A DNA stretch of 64,000 nucleotides from Janthinobacterium agaricidamnosum (GTDB taxonomy: Bacteria; Pseudomonadota; Gammaproteobacteria; Burkholderiales; Burkholderiaceae_D), in assembly GCF_003667705.1 (NCBI RefSeq), contig NZ_CP033019.1:4216001-4280000 (forward strand), read 5' to 3'. The notes beneath the pieces are model-generated. The model did no database searches and was not told the DNA's origin. It saw only the letters and a program-made list of their open reading frames with translations. This document shows positions 17,598 through 25,865 of this stretch, piece by piece (position 1 is the first letter of the stretch; the number at the start of each line of letters is the position of its first letter). The translations under genes were made by a program, and so were the position numbers.

Positions 17598-20500
17598 ATG
17601 TTTGGATTGATCACGCTGTTCATCCTAGGCTTGCTGATTACCGTCTTCGTGCTGGCATTGCAATACCGCAGAAAGGTGGCCGATCTGGAGCTGCTGACGG
17701 CGCGCCTGCGCAAGGAAGTCAACGGCATCCAGCAGCGCCTGCAAGCGCTGGAAAGCCAGGCCGACGCGCCAGTTGTCCCGCCCGCCGTAGAGAGTGTTGT
17801 GCCTGTGCCTGTGCCGGTGCCGGTGCCTGAGCCTGTGCCTGTTTCCGCGCCGACGCCGGTGCCGCAAGCGGCCATGACCGAGCCGGTCGAACTGGCAAAG
17901 GCGGCGCCGGCAGTGCCGGCGCCAGCCCCGCCCAAGCCTGCGCCGCCCGCCGCGCCGGCTCCCGCCAAACCTGTCCCCGCCGCCCCGAATACCCCGTCCT
18001 GGATCGCGCGCCCGGATGGCCAGTTTGCCAAGGCGAAGAACTGGCTGTTGACCGGCAACCTGGTCGCCAAGCTGGGCTTGCTGATCCTCTTCCTCGGCGT
18101 CAGCTTCCTGCTCAAATACGTGTCGGCGCAGGTCACGCTGCCCATCGAACTGCGCCTGGCCGGCATCGCGCTGGCCGACATCGCCCTGCTGGCCTGGGCC
18201 TGGCGCATCCGCGTCAAGCGTCCCGGCATCAGCTTGCCGCTGCAGGGCACGGCGCTGGCGATATTGATGCTGGTGACGTTTGGCGCCTTCCGCCTGTATG
18301 AACTGATCCCGGCCGGCCTGGCGTTTGCCGTGCTGTTCGTGCTGACGGCGTTCACGTGTTTGCTGGCCGTGCTGCAAAACGCCGTCTGGCTGGCCGTCTT
18401 CGGCATCGTCGGCGGCTTTGCCGTGCCCTTGCTCGTGTCGACGGGCAGCGGCAACCATATCGGCCTGTTCAGCTATTACGCGCTGCTCAATGCGGGCGTC
18501 TTCGCCATCGCCCTGAAACGCGCCTGGCGCGTGCTGAATGTGCTGAGCTTTGGATTTACCTTCGTCGTCGCCACCACCTGGGGCCTGCTGCGCTACACCC
18601 CGGACAACTACCTGTCGACGCAACTGTTTTTGATCCTGTTCGTGCTGTTCTATATCGGCATCGCGATCGCCTACTGCGCGCGCCAGGCGCCGCGCCTCAA
18701 GCATTACGTGGATGGCACGCTCGTGTTCGGCACGCCGCTGGCCGCCATGGGCCTGCAATACAGCCTGGTCTGGAATTTTAAATTTGGCCTGGCGTTTTCC
18801 GCCCTGGCCGCCGGTTTGACCTACACGGGGCTGGCCGTGGCCCTGTGGCGCAGGAACGGCTTCAAACTGCTGGCCGAAGCCTTCCTCGCGCTGGGCATCG
18901 TCTTCGGCACGCTGGCCATCCCGTTCGCCCTCGATGGCCGCTGGACGTCGGCCGCCTGGGCGCTGGAAGGCGCGGGCATCGTCTGGGTCGGCTTGCGCCA
19001 GCGCCAAACGCTGGCCTGGGCCTTCGGCCTGCTGGTGCAGGGGGCCGCGTGGATTGCCTTCCTCATCGCCATGCAGCAACTCAATACGGCATTGGCCCTG
19101 CAGGCCAACATCTGGCTCGGCTGCGCGCTGCTGGCCGCCGCCGCGCTGGTGATGGCCTACAATTTCCGCCGCCATGGCAGCCCCTTGCATCCTGAGTTCA
19201 TGGCCAGCATGTCCGTGCTGTTCCTGACAGCCGCCACGGCCTGGCTGCTGGGCGGCATCTGGAGCGAAATCCTGCTGCGCACGGACGCCGCCACGCAACT
19301 GAACCTGCTGACGATCAGCGCGCTGGCAGTGGCGGCCCTGCTGGCGGCACTGGCGCGGCGCGAACAATGGCATGCGCCGCGCGCGCTGCTGCTGGCCGTG
19401 CAGGTACTGGCCGGCATGGTCATGCTCAGCCACGCCAGCTGGGCCTGGGACCAGCATCCGGCCAGCCTGTTCGGCGGTTCCTTCCTCAGCGCCCTGCTGC
19501 TGGGCGCCGCCGCCTTTGCCAGCGCCCGTTTCCTTGCGCTGCGCGCGCGCGGCGGCGACGAACTGCTGGCCCTGGTAGCGCGCCCCCTGCTGGTCTGGAG
19601 CGGCTTGCTGTGGTTTGCCGCCATCCTCGTGCCGCTCGTCAGCTGGCTGCTGCGCCTGATCGACGGCGACCTGACCATGCAGCCGCACGCGGGCGAACAC
19701 TGGCTGGCGCTGTACCTGATCGCCGTATCCGTCACGACGCCCGTGTTCGCCATCCTGGCCCGGCGCCTGGACTGGCCGCAACTGCGCTGGTTGACCGTGG
19801 CCGCCTGGCTCGGCCTAGGCCTGTGGAGCGCCAACCTGCTGCTGGCGCTGTACCTGCGCGACTACCTGCCGACAGGCTTGAGCTGGCTGGCGCTGGCCTG
19901 CGCGCTGGCGGCCGGCGAATACCTGCTGCGGGCCTGGCCGCAAGCGGGCTGGCCACTCGACGTGCGGGCGCTGCGCCTGCTGCACACGCTGCGCACGGCC
20001 GCGCCATGGCTGATGCTGTGGCCCGTGGGCGCCATGCATGTCAGCACCTGGCTGGCACAGCATGAAGACAGCGTCAGCCCTGCCTGGGCCCGCTACTTGC
20101 CGGCCTGGGCCATGATGCTGGTACTGGCCTGGCTGATCCGCCGCTGCCGAGCAAACGCCTGGCCGGTGGCGCCGATTGCCGCGTGGTACCAGCGCACTCT
20201 GATACCGCTGGGCGCGCTGTGGTCGCTGCTGCTGATCGCCGCATGGAACGTCTTTGACGACGGCGCCATGGCACCGCTGCCCTACTTGCCGCTGCTCAAT
20301 CCGCTGGACCTGAGCACGGGCTTTGCCGTGCTGCTGGCCATTGCCAGCTACCGTTTATTCCCGGCCGGACAGATCCCGCTGCCGCCCCTGTGGCAGGCGC
20401 GCTTGCCCGTCGTGGCCGCGTGCTTGCTGTATGGCTGGTTCAACCTGATGCTGCTGCGCACGGTCTCGCACTACCTCGGCGTGCCCTACACCTTTGACGC

Positions 20501-20798
20501 CATGCTGGCCTCGCAGTTCGTGCAAGCGATGCTGTCGCTCGTGTGGAGTGTCACGGCCCTGCTGCTGATGCGCCATGCGGCCCGCCAGCAGCGGCGCCAG
20601 CAATGGAGCATGGGCGCCGTGCTGCTGGGATTGGTTGTCTTGAAACTGTTCCTGATCGACCTGTCGAACGTGGGCGGCATCGAACGCATCATCTCTTTCG
20701 TGGGTGTCGGCTTGCTGATGGTCTTGATCGGCTACCTGGCACCTTTTCCCAAGGCTGCCGCGACAGCGCCGGCCGAACCGCATCCGGGAGCCGCATGA
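17598..20798 (+). CDS. DUF2339 large polytopic membrane protein
   Basis: This 1066-residue protein begins MFGLITLFILGLLITVFVLA. A short coiled coil follows (residues about 25-55, RKVADLELLTARLRKEVNGI), then a long Pro/Ala/Val-rich linker (about 58-135). The rest is almost continuous membrane helices, more than twenty, starting at about residue 150 (LVAKLGLLILFLGVSFLLKY). That is the plan of DUF2339 proteins, which are found in the cell envelope and have no established biochemical role. The stop codon overlaps the start of the DUF3999 gene (ATGA), a pairing common for these two families that suggests they work together. AGGAAAG precedes the start. Confidence 0.88.
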   Translation: MFGLITLFILGLLITVFVLALQYRRKVADLELLTARLRKEVNGIQQRLQALESQADAPVVPPAVESVVPVPVPVPVPEPVPVSAPTPVPQAAMTEPVELAKAAPAVPAPAPPKPAPPAAPAPAKPVPAAPNTPSWIARPDGQFAKAKNWLLTGNLVAKLGLLILFLGVSFLLKYVSAQVTLPIELRLAGIALADIALLAWAWRIRVKRPGISLPLQGTALAILMLVTFGAFRLYELIPAGLAFAVLFVLTAFTCLLAVLQNAVWLAVFGIVGGFAVPLLVSTGSGNHIGLFSYYALLNAGVFAIALKRAWRVLNVLSFGFTFVVATTWGLLRYTPDNYLSTQLFLILFVLFYIGIAIAYCARQAPRLKHYVDGTLVFGTPLAAMGLQYSLVWNFKFGLAFSALAAGLTYTGLAVALWRRNGFKLLAEAFLALGIVFGTLAIPFALDGRWTSAAWALEGAGIVWVGLRQRQTLAWAFGLLVQGAAWIAFLIAMQQLNTALALQANIWLGCALLAAAALVMAYNFRRHGSPLHPEFMASMSVLFLTAATAWLLGGIWSEILLRTDAATQLNLLTISALAVAALLAALARREQWHAPRALLLAVQVLAGMVMLSHASWAWDQHPASLFGGSFLSALLLGAAAFASARFLALRARGGDELLALVARPLLVWSGLLWFAAILVPLVSWLLRLIDGDLTMQPHAGEHWLALYLIAVSVTTPVFAILARRLDWPQLRWLTVAAWLGLGLWSANLLLALYLRDYLPTGLSWLALACALAAGEYLLRAWPQAGWPLDVRALRLLHTLRTAAPWLMLWPVGAMHVSTWLAQHEDSVSPAWARYLPAWAMMLVLAWLIRRCRANAWPVAPIAAWYQRTLIPLGALWSLLLIAAWNVFDDGAMAPLPYLPLLNPLDLSTGFAVLLAIASYRLFPAGQIPLPPLWQARLPVVAACLLYGWFNLMLLRTVSHYLGVPYTFDAMLASQFVQAMLSLVWSVTALLLMRHAARQQRRQQWSMGAVLLGLVVLKLFLIDLSNVGGIERIISFVGVGLLMVLIGYLAPFPKAAATAPAEPHPGAA

Positions 20799-22248
20799 AA
20801 CCCATATTGATCTGTTGCAGCCTGCTGCTGGCGGGCGCCGCGCTGGCCGCGCCTGGCCAGGACCGGCCGCATGACTATCGCTGGAGCATGCCCATCCAGT
20901 CGCCTGCCGGCGCGGGCATCGTGCAGCTATCGTTGCCCAGGGAAGTCTACCTGCACGCCAGCTCGGCCAGCCTGGCCGACCTGCGCCTGTTCGACGCCGA
21001 CGGCAAGCGCCTGGCCTATGCCATCGGCGCGCCGCCCGCGCAATCGGCCACGCAGCGCACGAACATTCCAGCCCGTATCTTCCCCGTGACGGGCACGCCG
21101 GCAACTGGCGATGGCTTGCAAGGCATCGATATCCGCACGGCCGACGATGGCCGGCTGCTGTCGGTCAGCACGCGCGCCGGCACGGCAGCGGCGACGACGG
21201 CGCTGCAGGCGCTGATCCTCGACCTGGGCAAGCAAGCGCAAGACAAGCGCATCGCCGCCTTGCGCTTCACGCCGCCGGCCCGCACGGACAATTACAGCGC
21301 GCAAGTGCTGCTGGAAGTGAGTGATGACCTGAAGCAATGGGACGCCATCGGCACCACCACCCTGAATTGGCTCAGCAACAGCGATACGCAAACCCTGGCC
21401 AACGACAGCATCGCCTTTGCGCCGCGCGCGTTTCGCTATGCACGCCTGAGCTGGCAAGCGGGCGAACCGCTGGCCTTTGCCGCGATCACGGCGCAAGCCG
21501 TCAGCGAAACGGACATCGCCGCGCCGCGCGCCAGCGTCGTGCTGCAAGGCTTGCCCGGCAAGCAGGCGAATGAATGGCGCTATGCCACACCCCTCGCCAT
21601 TCCCGCCGACAGCATCGCCCTGCAATTGACGCAGACCAATACGGTGCTGCCCGTGACCCTGGGCGTGTATCGTCAGAACAGCTATGTTCCCCGACACCGG
21701 CTGCACTTGCGCCAGCAGGCGCGTCCCGCGCAAGGCGCGTATTTCGATCCCCTGCTGAGCACGACGTTTTACCGCATCGGCCTCGATGGCAAGGAACGGA
21801 TCTCGGGCGATCTGGCCATGCCCGTGACGCAGACTGGCGAATGGGTATTGCAGACCTCCACGGAACACCCGCTCGCTGACGGCAATGCACCCGCCTTGCG
21901 CCTGGGCTGGACACCAGCCACTGTCGTCTTCCTGGCCAGCGGCAAGCCGCCCTACCAGCTGGCATTCGGCAACAGCAACGCCGCCGCCGTCGCGCAGCCG
22001 CTGTCGCAGGTGGCGCCCGGCTTCAAGGCGGAAGAATTGCTGGCGCTCAAGACGGCCAGCACCGGCCCGCTCCAGACCAACGCCGGCGCTGAGGCCCCCC
22101 GCGCGTCAGCAAGGACGGGGCGCCGTGGCGCCTGGCCGCACTGTGGGCGGCACTGCTGCTGGGCGTGGCCGTACTGGGCTTTTTTGCGTGGCGCCTGCTG
22201 ACGCAAATGAAAGAGGAACAAGGCAGTACGGACAAGCAGGAACATTAG
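20795..22248 (+). pseudogene. DUF3999 family envelope protein, single-base frameshift near the C-terminus
   Basis: The frame starts MKPILICCSLLLAGAALAAP, a signal peptide, and continues for about 435 residues with the repeated beta-sandwich look of DUF3999 (LPREVYLHASSASLADLRLF, FRYARLSWQAGEPLAFAAIT). After the C6 run at 22095-22100 the frame turns into unrelated sequence ending at 22201. In another frame, immediately downstream, comes the expected C-terminal membrane helix (WRLAALWAALLLGVAVLGFF) and a charged tail ending DKQEH at TAG 22246. Adding one C restores one 484-residue protein. This is either a true mutation or a homopolymer sequencing error. The gene overlaps the DUF2339 stop codon. 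Confidence 0.8.
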
Positions 22249-22272
22249 CCGCTGAGCGCGGTACTCGCCGGC

Positions 22273-23016
22273 TCACTGCCGCAGCAGCGCCTTGAACGTC
22301 TGCGGCATCCAGGGACGTGCCGCCAGCATGAAGCTGATGGCCAGGCGCTCCTCGCCAGGCAGACGCGCGTCTTCCTGGTGCTGCTGCGAAAATTCCACCG
22401 CCACTTGCTTCAAGCGCTCCAGCAAGGCCGCCGTGGATTTCTTCGACAGCATCACGTTCACCAGGCGCAGCAGTTCCGTTTCGCCATCGAATTGCGAATT
22501 CAAATAGTCGCCATAGGCTTCCTTTTTGAAGTAGGTATGAATCGGGCCGTTCGGTATCCACGCAAACGTGCGCGCCACCAGCAGTTTGACCCGGTTATTC
22601 GGCAGCAGTTCCAGAAAACCGATCTTGTCGAGACGCAGCAGGTATTTCACGGCTTGCGCTTCGCTGATGTCGTAGATGGCGACGATCTGCTCCAGCGGCA
22701 GCAGGTTCAGGGCGGAGACGGCCACCACGAACAGCCGGGTGTCTTCGATGATTTCCTTTTCCTGCGCATACGTCAGGCCCGTGATCAGGGTGGGCGCGGC
22801 CTGGGCTGACTGCACGGCCAGCGCCAACTGCTGGAAATCGCTGCCGATGGCCACCAGGATCTGGTCCAGCCGCTGCAGGGTAAATTGCTTCTGCGAAAAC
22901 ATCCGCTTGACGCTGGCTTCGGACACGCCGATGCGCTGGGCCAGCTCGGCATACGTGACGGAACGCGCTTTCAACAAGCGTTTCAAGGCCTCGATCAGGG
23001 CGTGGGTTTGCGGCAT
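22273..23016 (-). CDS. XRE/Cro-C1 family helix-turn-helix regulator with C-terminal effector-like domain
   Basis: In this 247-residue protein, residues about 5-60 are a Cro/C1 helix-turn-helix (TYAELAQRIGVSEASVKRMF). The rest is an uncharacterised, mostly helical domain with a winged-helix-like segment (QIVAIYDISEAQAVKYLLRL). The start follows AAAGGAAG. The gene is divergent from a three-gene unit of exported proteins. The shared 160-base region contains two inverted repeats made of the same GTAGCG half-site, which are good candidates for its operators. I infer autoregulation and control of the exported-protein genes; the signal it responds to is unknown. Confidence 0.82.
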   Translation of the reverse strand: MPQTHALIEALKRLLKARSVTYAELAQRIGVSEASVKRMFSQKQFTLQRLDQILVAIGSDFQQLALAVQSAQAAPTLITGLTYAQEKEIIEDTRLFVVAVSALNLLPLEQIVAIYDISEAQAVKYLLRLDKIGFLELLPNNRVKLLVARTFAWIPNGPIHTYFKKEAYGDYLNSQFDGETELLRLVNVMLSKKSTAALLERLKQVAVEFSQQHQEDARLPGEERLAISFMLAARPWMPQTFKALLRQ

Positions 23017-23059
23017 GCACTTCCTTTATAAAAATAGCATTGATTCAGACGGCAAAAAA

Positions 23060-23106
23060 GTAGCGCAATACGCTACCTGCGGTATGCCTGCCCGCTACGA
23101 GTAGCG
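23060..23106. promoter_or_regulatory. Paired inverted repeats (GTAGCG half-sites), candidate XRE operators
   Basis: GTAGCG-CAATA-CGCTAC occupies 23060-23076 and CGCTAC-GA-GTAGCG occupies 23093-23106. Both are perfect six-base inverted repeats of the same half-site in opposite arrangement, giving four copies of GTAGCG/CGCTAC in 47 bases. They lie between the XRE gene and the promoter of the divergent exported-protein genes. Confidence 0.55.
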
Positions 23107-23109
23107 TTT

Positions 23110-23138
23110 TCATTGACCAATTGCCCACAGTCTACAAT
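23110..23138 (+). promoter_or_regulatory. Promoter of the exported paralog/DUF2145 unit
   Basis: TCATTG (23110-23115) and TACAAT (23133-23138) are separated by 17 bases, and the start codon follows about 40 bases later. The operator-like repeats end four bases upstream of the -35 box, a position suited to either activation or repression. Confidence 0.45.
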
Positions 23139-23176
23139 GATGGCGTTGCCACTTGGCACACTTGAAGGAGAAATAC

Positions 23177-23599
23177 ATGAAACGCCTGCTGCCCCTCTGC
23201 CTGTCCCTGTCGCTGCTGACGCTTTCCGTGGCCGCCCCCGGCCTGGTCCACGCCGCCGCCTCGGAGAACCTGTCGAATAGCTCGCAAAACCTCAGCCAGG
23301 GTTCCGCCATCGTCGTCGCCGGATCCATGTCGATGCTGGTCGCCTCCGGCCAGGTCGTCGTTGCCAGCGTGGAAACAGTGGGCGAAGGCATCGTCATCGT
23401 GCTGAAAGGCGCTTCCGAAGCAGGCGGCGCGTCCATCCAGATGAGCACGCAAGCGGCCAAGGGCCTGTCGCTGGCGGCCGGCACCGTGGTCAATGTGGTG
23501 GCGCTGTCCACCGGCCACATGCTGGTTCTTTCCGGCAAGGCCATCGCCTTCATCCCGAACGAATTGGGCAAGGCGCTGCTGCACCATTCCAAAGCGTAA
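23177..23599 (+). CDS. Small exported protein, paralog 1
   Basis: The protein has 140 residues from the ATG at 23177, which follows GAAGGAG. The signal peptide MKRLLPLCLSLSLLTLSVAA ends near residue 30. The mature part is short, rich in Ser, Ala, Val and Gly, and has alternating hydrophobic stretches (GSAIVVAGSMSMLVASGQVV, GTVVNVVALSTGHMLVLSGK). It ends LLHHSKA. A second gene 19 bases downstream encodes a clear relative with the same layout and the same HHSKA end. I recognise no named family. It should be periplasmic or envelope-associated. The gene is first in a unit with its paralog and a DUF2145 gene. Confidence 0.75.
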   Translation: MKRLLPLCLSLSLLTLSVAAPGLVHAAASENLSNSSQNLSQGSAIVVAGSMSMLVASGQVVVASVETVGEGIVIVLKGASEAGGASIQMSTQAAKGLSLAAGTVVNVVALSTGHMLVLSGKAIAFIPNELGKALLHHSKA

Positions 23600-23618
23600 T
23601 ACCGACAACAGGACCTCC

Positions 23619-24032
23619 ATGAAACACATACTCGCCATGACCCTGCTGTGCGCCGCCACCATGGCGCCGCTGGCCCAGGCCAACTCCGATACCACCAACG
23701 CCTCCGACAACGCCAGCATGGCCTCGGCCATCGTGCTGGTCGGCTCCATGTCGGTGCTGGCCGCCGCCGGTGAAATCGTCATCGACAAGGTGGAAGACAC
23801 GGCCGACGGCAGCGTGCTCGTGCTCAAAAGCGCGGCCACGGGCGCATCGTCCGCCGCCACGGCTTCCGTCAAGCTGAGCCAGAAAGCCATGCAAGGCCTG
23901 TCGCTGTCAGCCGGCACGGTGGTCAACATAGTGGCCGTCTCGACGGGCCATATGCTGATGCTGTCGGGCAAGGCCATCGCCTATGTGCCGAACGCGGCCG
24001 GCAACGCCATCCTCCACCATTCGAAAGCGTGA
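23619..24032 (+). CDS. Small exported protein, paralog 2
   Basis: The protein has 137 residues, with signal peptide MKHILAMTLLCAATMAPLAQA. It is related to the gene just upstream along the whole mature length: MASAIVLVGSMSVLAAAGEI corresponds to the AIVVAGSMSMLVASGQV region, SLSAGTVVNIVAVSTGHMLM to the SLAAGTVVNVVALSTGHMLV region, and the end ILHHSKA to LLHHSKA. The pair arose by tandem duplication. The middle (residues about 55-85) differs most. The stop codon overlaps a GTG that could serve as an alternative start for the DUF2145 gene, so the three genes are probably cotranscribed. Function is unknown. Confidence 0.75.
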   Translation: MKHILAMTLLCAATMAPLAQANSDTTNASDNASMASAIVLVGSMSVLAAAGEIVIDKVEDTADGSVLVLKSAATGASSAATASVKLSQKAMQGLSLSAGTVVNIVAVSTGHMLMLSGKAIAYVPNAAGNAILHHSKA

Positions 24033-24037
24033 ACCCC

Positions 24038-24820
24038 ATGAAACGCCTGACCGTCATTGTTCTCAGCCTGGCCCTGGCCGGCACCGCCCATGCGGGGCGC
24101 TCGTGCGAGGAAAAGCAAACGGATGCGACCACCCTCGTGAAATCGATGGACCTGGCGCAAAAGACCCTGCAGGCGCTCGACGCCTCGGGCGCGCAGGTGG
24201 CGCTGGTGGCGCGTGCCGGCCAGGACCTGTCGAAGTACCATTTGCGCTATTCCCACATGGCGCTGGCCTGGCGCGACCACCCGAAAGGCCGCTGGCTGGT
24301 GGTACATGAACTCAATGAATGCGGCACGGCGCAGTCGTCGCTGTACAACGAAGGCTTGGGCAATTTCTTCATGGATGATGTGTTCATGTACGAAACGCTG
24401 ATCCTGATTCCCGGCCAGGATACGCAGCAGCAACTGGTGCGCCTGCTGACCAGCAACACGCCCAAGCGCCTGCATGAGCCGCACTACAATATGCTGGCCT
24501 ACCCGTTTTCCACCAAGTACCAGAACTCGAACCAGTGGGTGCTGGAAACCTTGGCCGCCGCCAGCAACGAGCCTGGCAAGATCGAAACGCGCGCCGAAGC
24601 GCAAGGCTGGCTGCGCAGCGCCAGCTACGCGCCGCAAACGCTGAGCATCCCCGCCGCCACGCGCCTGGGCGCGCGCATGTTCCGCGCGAATATCGCCTTC
24701 GACGATCACCCGTTCGAGCGCCGCATGATGCGCCAGATCGATGTCGTCACCGTCGACTCCATCGTGCGCTTCATGCGCCAGCGCGAACCGCAGGTGCAGG
24801 AAATCGTCGTGCGGAACTAA
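24038..24820 (+). CDS. DUF2145 domain exported protein
   Basis: The 260-residue protein starts at ATG 24038 (MKRLTVIVLSLALAGTAHAG) with a signal peptide; a GTG three codons earlier is possible. Family-like segments are HMALAWRDHPKGRWLVVHEL followed by NECGTAQSSLYNEGLGNFFM, then NMLAYPFSTKYQNSNQWVLE. DUF2145 is a family of bacterial envelope proteins without known function. The conserved His, Asn-Glu-Cys and Tyr-x-Gln-Asn-Ser-Asn-Gln positions recall a papain-like/NlpC-type hydrolase layout (Cys, His, polar), but that is only an impression. It follows the exported paralogs at 5 bases, and its last 4 bases overlap the end of the convergent AbrB-type gene. Confidence 0.8.
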   Translation: MKRLTVIVLSLALAGTAHAGRSCEEKQTDATTLVKSMDLAQKTLQALDASGAQVALVARAGQDLSKYHLRYSHMALAWRDHPKGRWLVVHELNECGTAQSSLYNEGLGNFFMDDVFMYETLILIPGQDTQQQLVRLLTSNTPKRLHEPHYNMLAYPFSTKYQNSNQWVLETLAAASNEPGKIETRAEAQGWLRSASYAPQTLSIPAATRLGARMFRANIAFDDHPFERRMMRQIDVVTVDSIVRFMRQREPQVQEIVVRN

Positions 24821-25863
24821 GGACGCTGCAGCAGGCGGAACAGCGGCCCCGTCAGCAATACCAGCACCACCATGCGCGCCACGTGAAACGCCGTGACGAT
24901 GGGCACGCCCAACTGCAGGGTCTTGGCCGTCAGCGACATTTCCGCGATACCGCCGGGCGAAGTGGCCAGGATGGCCGTGCCCGGGTGGATGCCCAGCCAG
25001 TGCGCCAAGCCCAGCCCGAAAGCGGCCGCCAGCAGCAGCATCAGGACACTGCACAGGGCAACGCCGGCCAGGTAGCGGGGAGCGGCATGCAGGAAGGCGG
25101 GACTCAAGCGCGTGCCCAGGGCGATGCCGATGAACAGCTGGCCCGCGCGTATCATCCATTCTGGCAGGCGCGACAGATGGATGCCGCACGCCGTCAGCAG
25201 CAGCGCGGCCAGCAGCGGGCCGATGACCCAGGCATTGGGCAACTGGCCCCGTTTGAAGGCAAGGGCCGCCAGCACCGTGATGCCGACCAGCAGCGTCAGC
25301 CCGCCATAGTCGACCAGTGCGGCGCCCGGCACGAAGCTTTCATGCCCCGCGGCCAAACCATGGCTGCCCCAGTAGCGCACGCCGAAGGGAATGGTCGCCA
25401 CCACCAGCATCATGCGCAAGCTGTGCGCGGCGGCGACCTTGCCCACATCGGCACCATGGCGCTCGCTCTGCACCGCCATCTCGGACGCGCCGCCGACAGC
25501 CATGGCAAAAAAGGCGGTGGCCTGGTCGACGCCGGAAAGGCGCCGCAGCAGCATGGCGCCAGACGCCCCCAGCGCCAGCGCGAACAGCACGGCGCCGGCG
25601 ATCCACGGCATATAGAGAATGAGGACGGCCAGCACGGGCGCCGTGAAATACAGGCCCAGGGCCGTGCCGATGGCCCACTGGCCCGCCTCGCGCACGCGCA
25701 CGGGGCAGGCCAGTTCGCGCCCTGCCAGGCGCAGTGCGGCCGTGGCAAACAGGGGGCCGATCATCCACGGCAGCGGCGTGTGCAGCCACAGGCAGATGGC
25801 GGCGCCCGCCAGCCCGGCGGCCAGCGCGGCAGCAAAGGCGCGCCAGCGCGGCCACCACGGCAC
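24817..25863 (-). CDS. AbrB/AmoA-type integral membrane protein (PF05145-like)
   Basis: The protein has 348 residues and about ten membrane helices in two repeated halves of roughly 170 residues. Each half has the family motif: GAAICLWLHTPLPWMIGPLF in the first and LPNAWVIGPLLAALLLTACG in the second. Similar proteins are often misnamed ammonia monooxygenase or AbrB regulator; the family is a membrane protein of uncertain function, sometimes linked to transport or regulation. It is the last gene of the porin-TctC-ABC operon, two bases after the ATPase gene, so it probably serves the same uptake function. Confidence 0.85.
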   Translation of the reverse strand: MPWWPRWRAFAAALAAGLAGAAICLWLHTPLPWMIGPLFATAALRLAGRELACPVRVREAGQWAIGTALGLYFTAPVLAVLILYMPWIAGAVLFALALGASGAMLLRRLSGVDQATAFFAMAVGGASEMAVQSERHGADVGKVAAAHSLRMMLVVATIPFGVRYWGSHGLAAGHESFVPGAALVDYGGLTLLVGITVLAALAFKRGQLPNAWVIGPLLAALLLTACGIHLSRLPEWMIRAGQLFIGIALGTRLSPAFLHAAPRYLAGVALCSVLMLLLAAAFGLGLAHWLGIHPGTAILATSPGGIAEMSLTAKTLQLGVPIVTAFHVARMVVLVLLTGPLFRLLQRP

Positions 25864-25865
25864 CG

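Noticed and set aside
17813..17850. Short GTGCCTGTGCC-like tandem repeats in the DUF2339 gene
   Set aside because: They encode the Pro-Val-Pro linker of the protein and are a normal low-complexity linker.
17625..19781. A 718-codon minus-strand frame opposite the DUF2339 gene
   Set aside because: It is Gln/Arg-rich antisense sequence without domains or a ribosome binding site.
24817..25863. Naming the membrane protein as ammonia monooxygenase or DNA-binding AbrB
   Set aside because: These names circulate for this family, but the sequence is a ten-helix duplicated membrane protein with no AbrB DNA-binding domain or metal site of ammonia monooxygenase.
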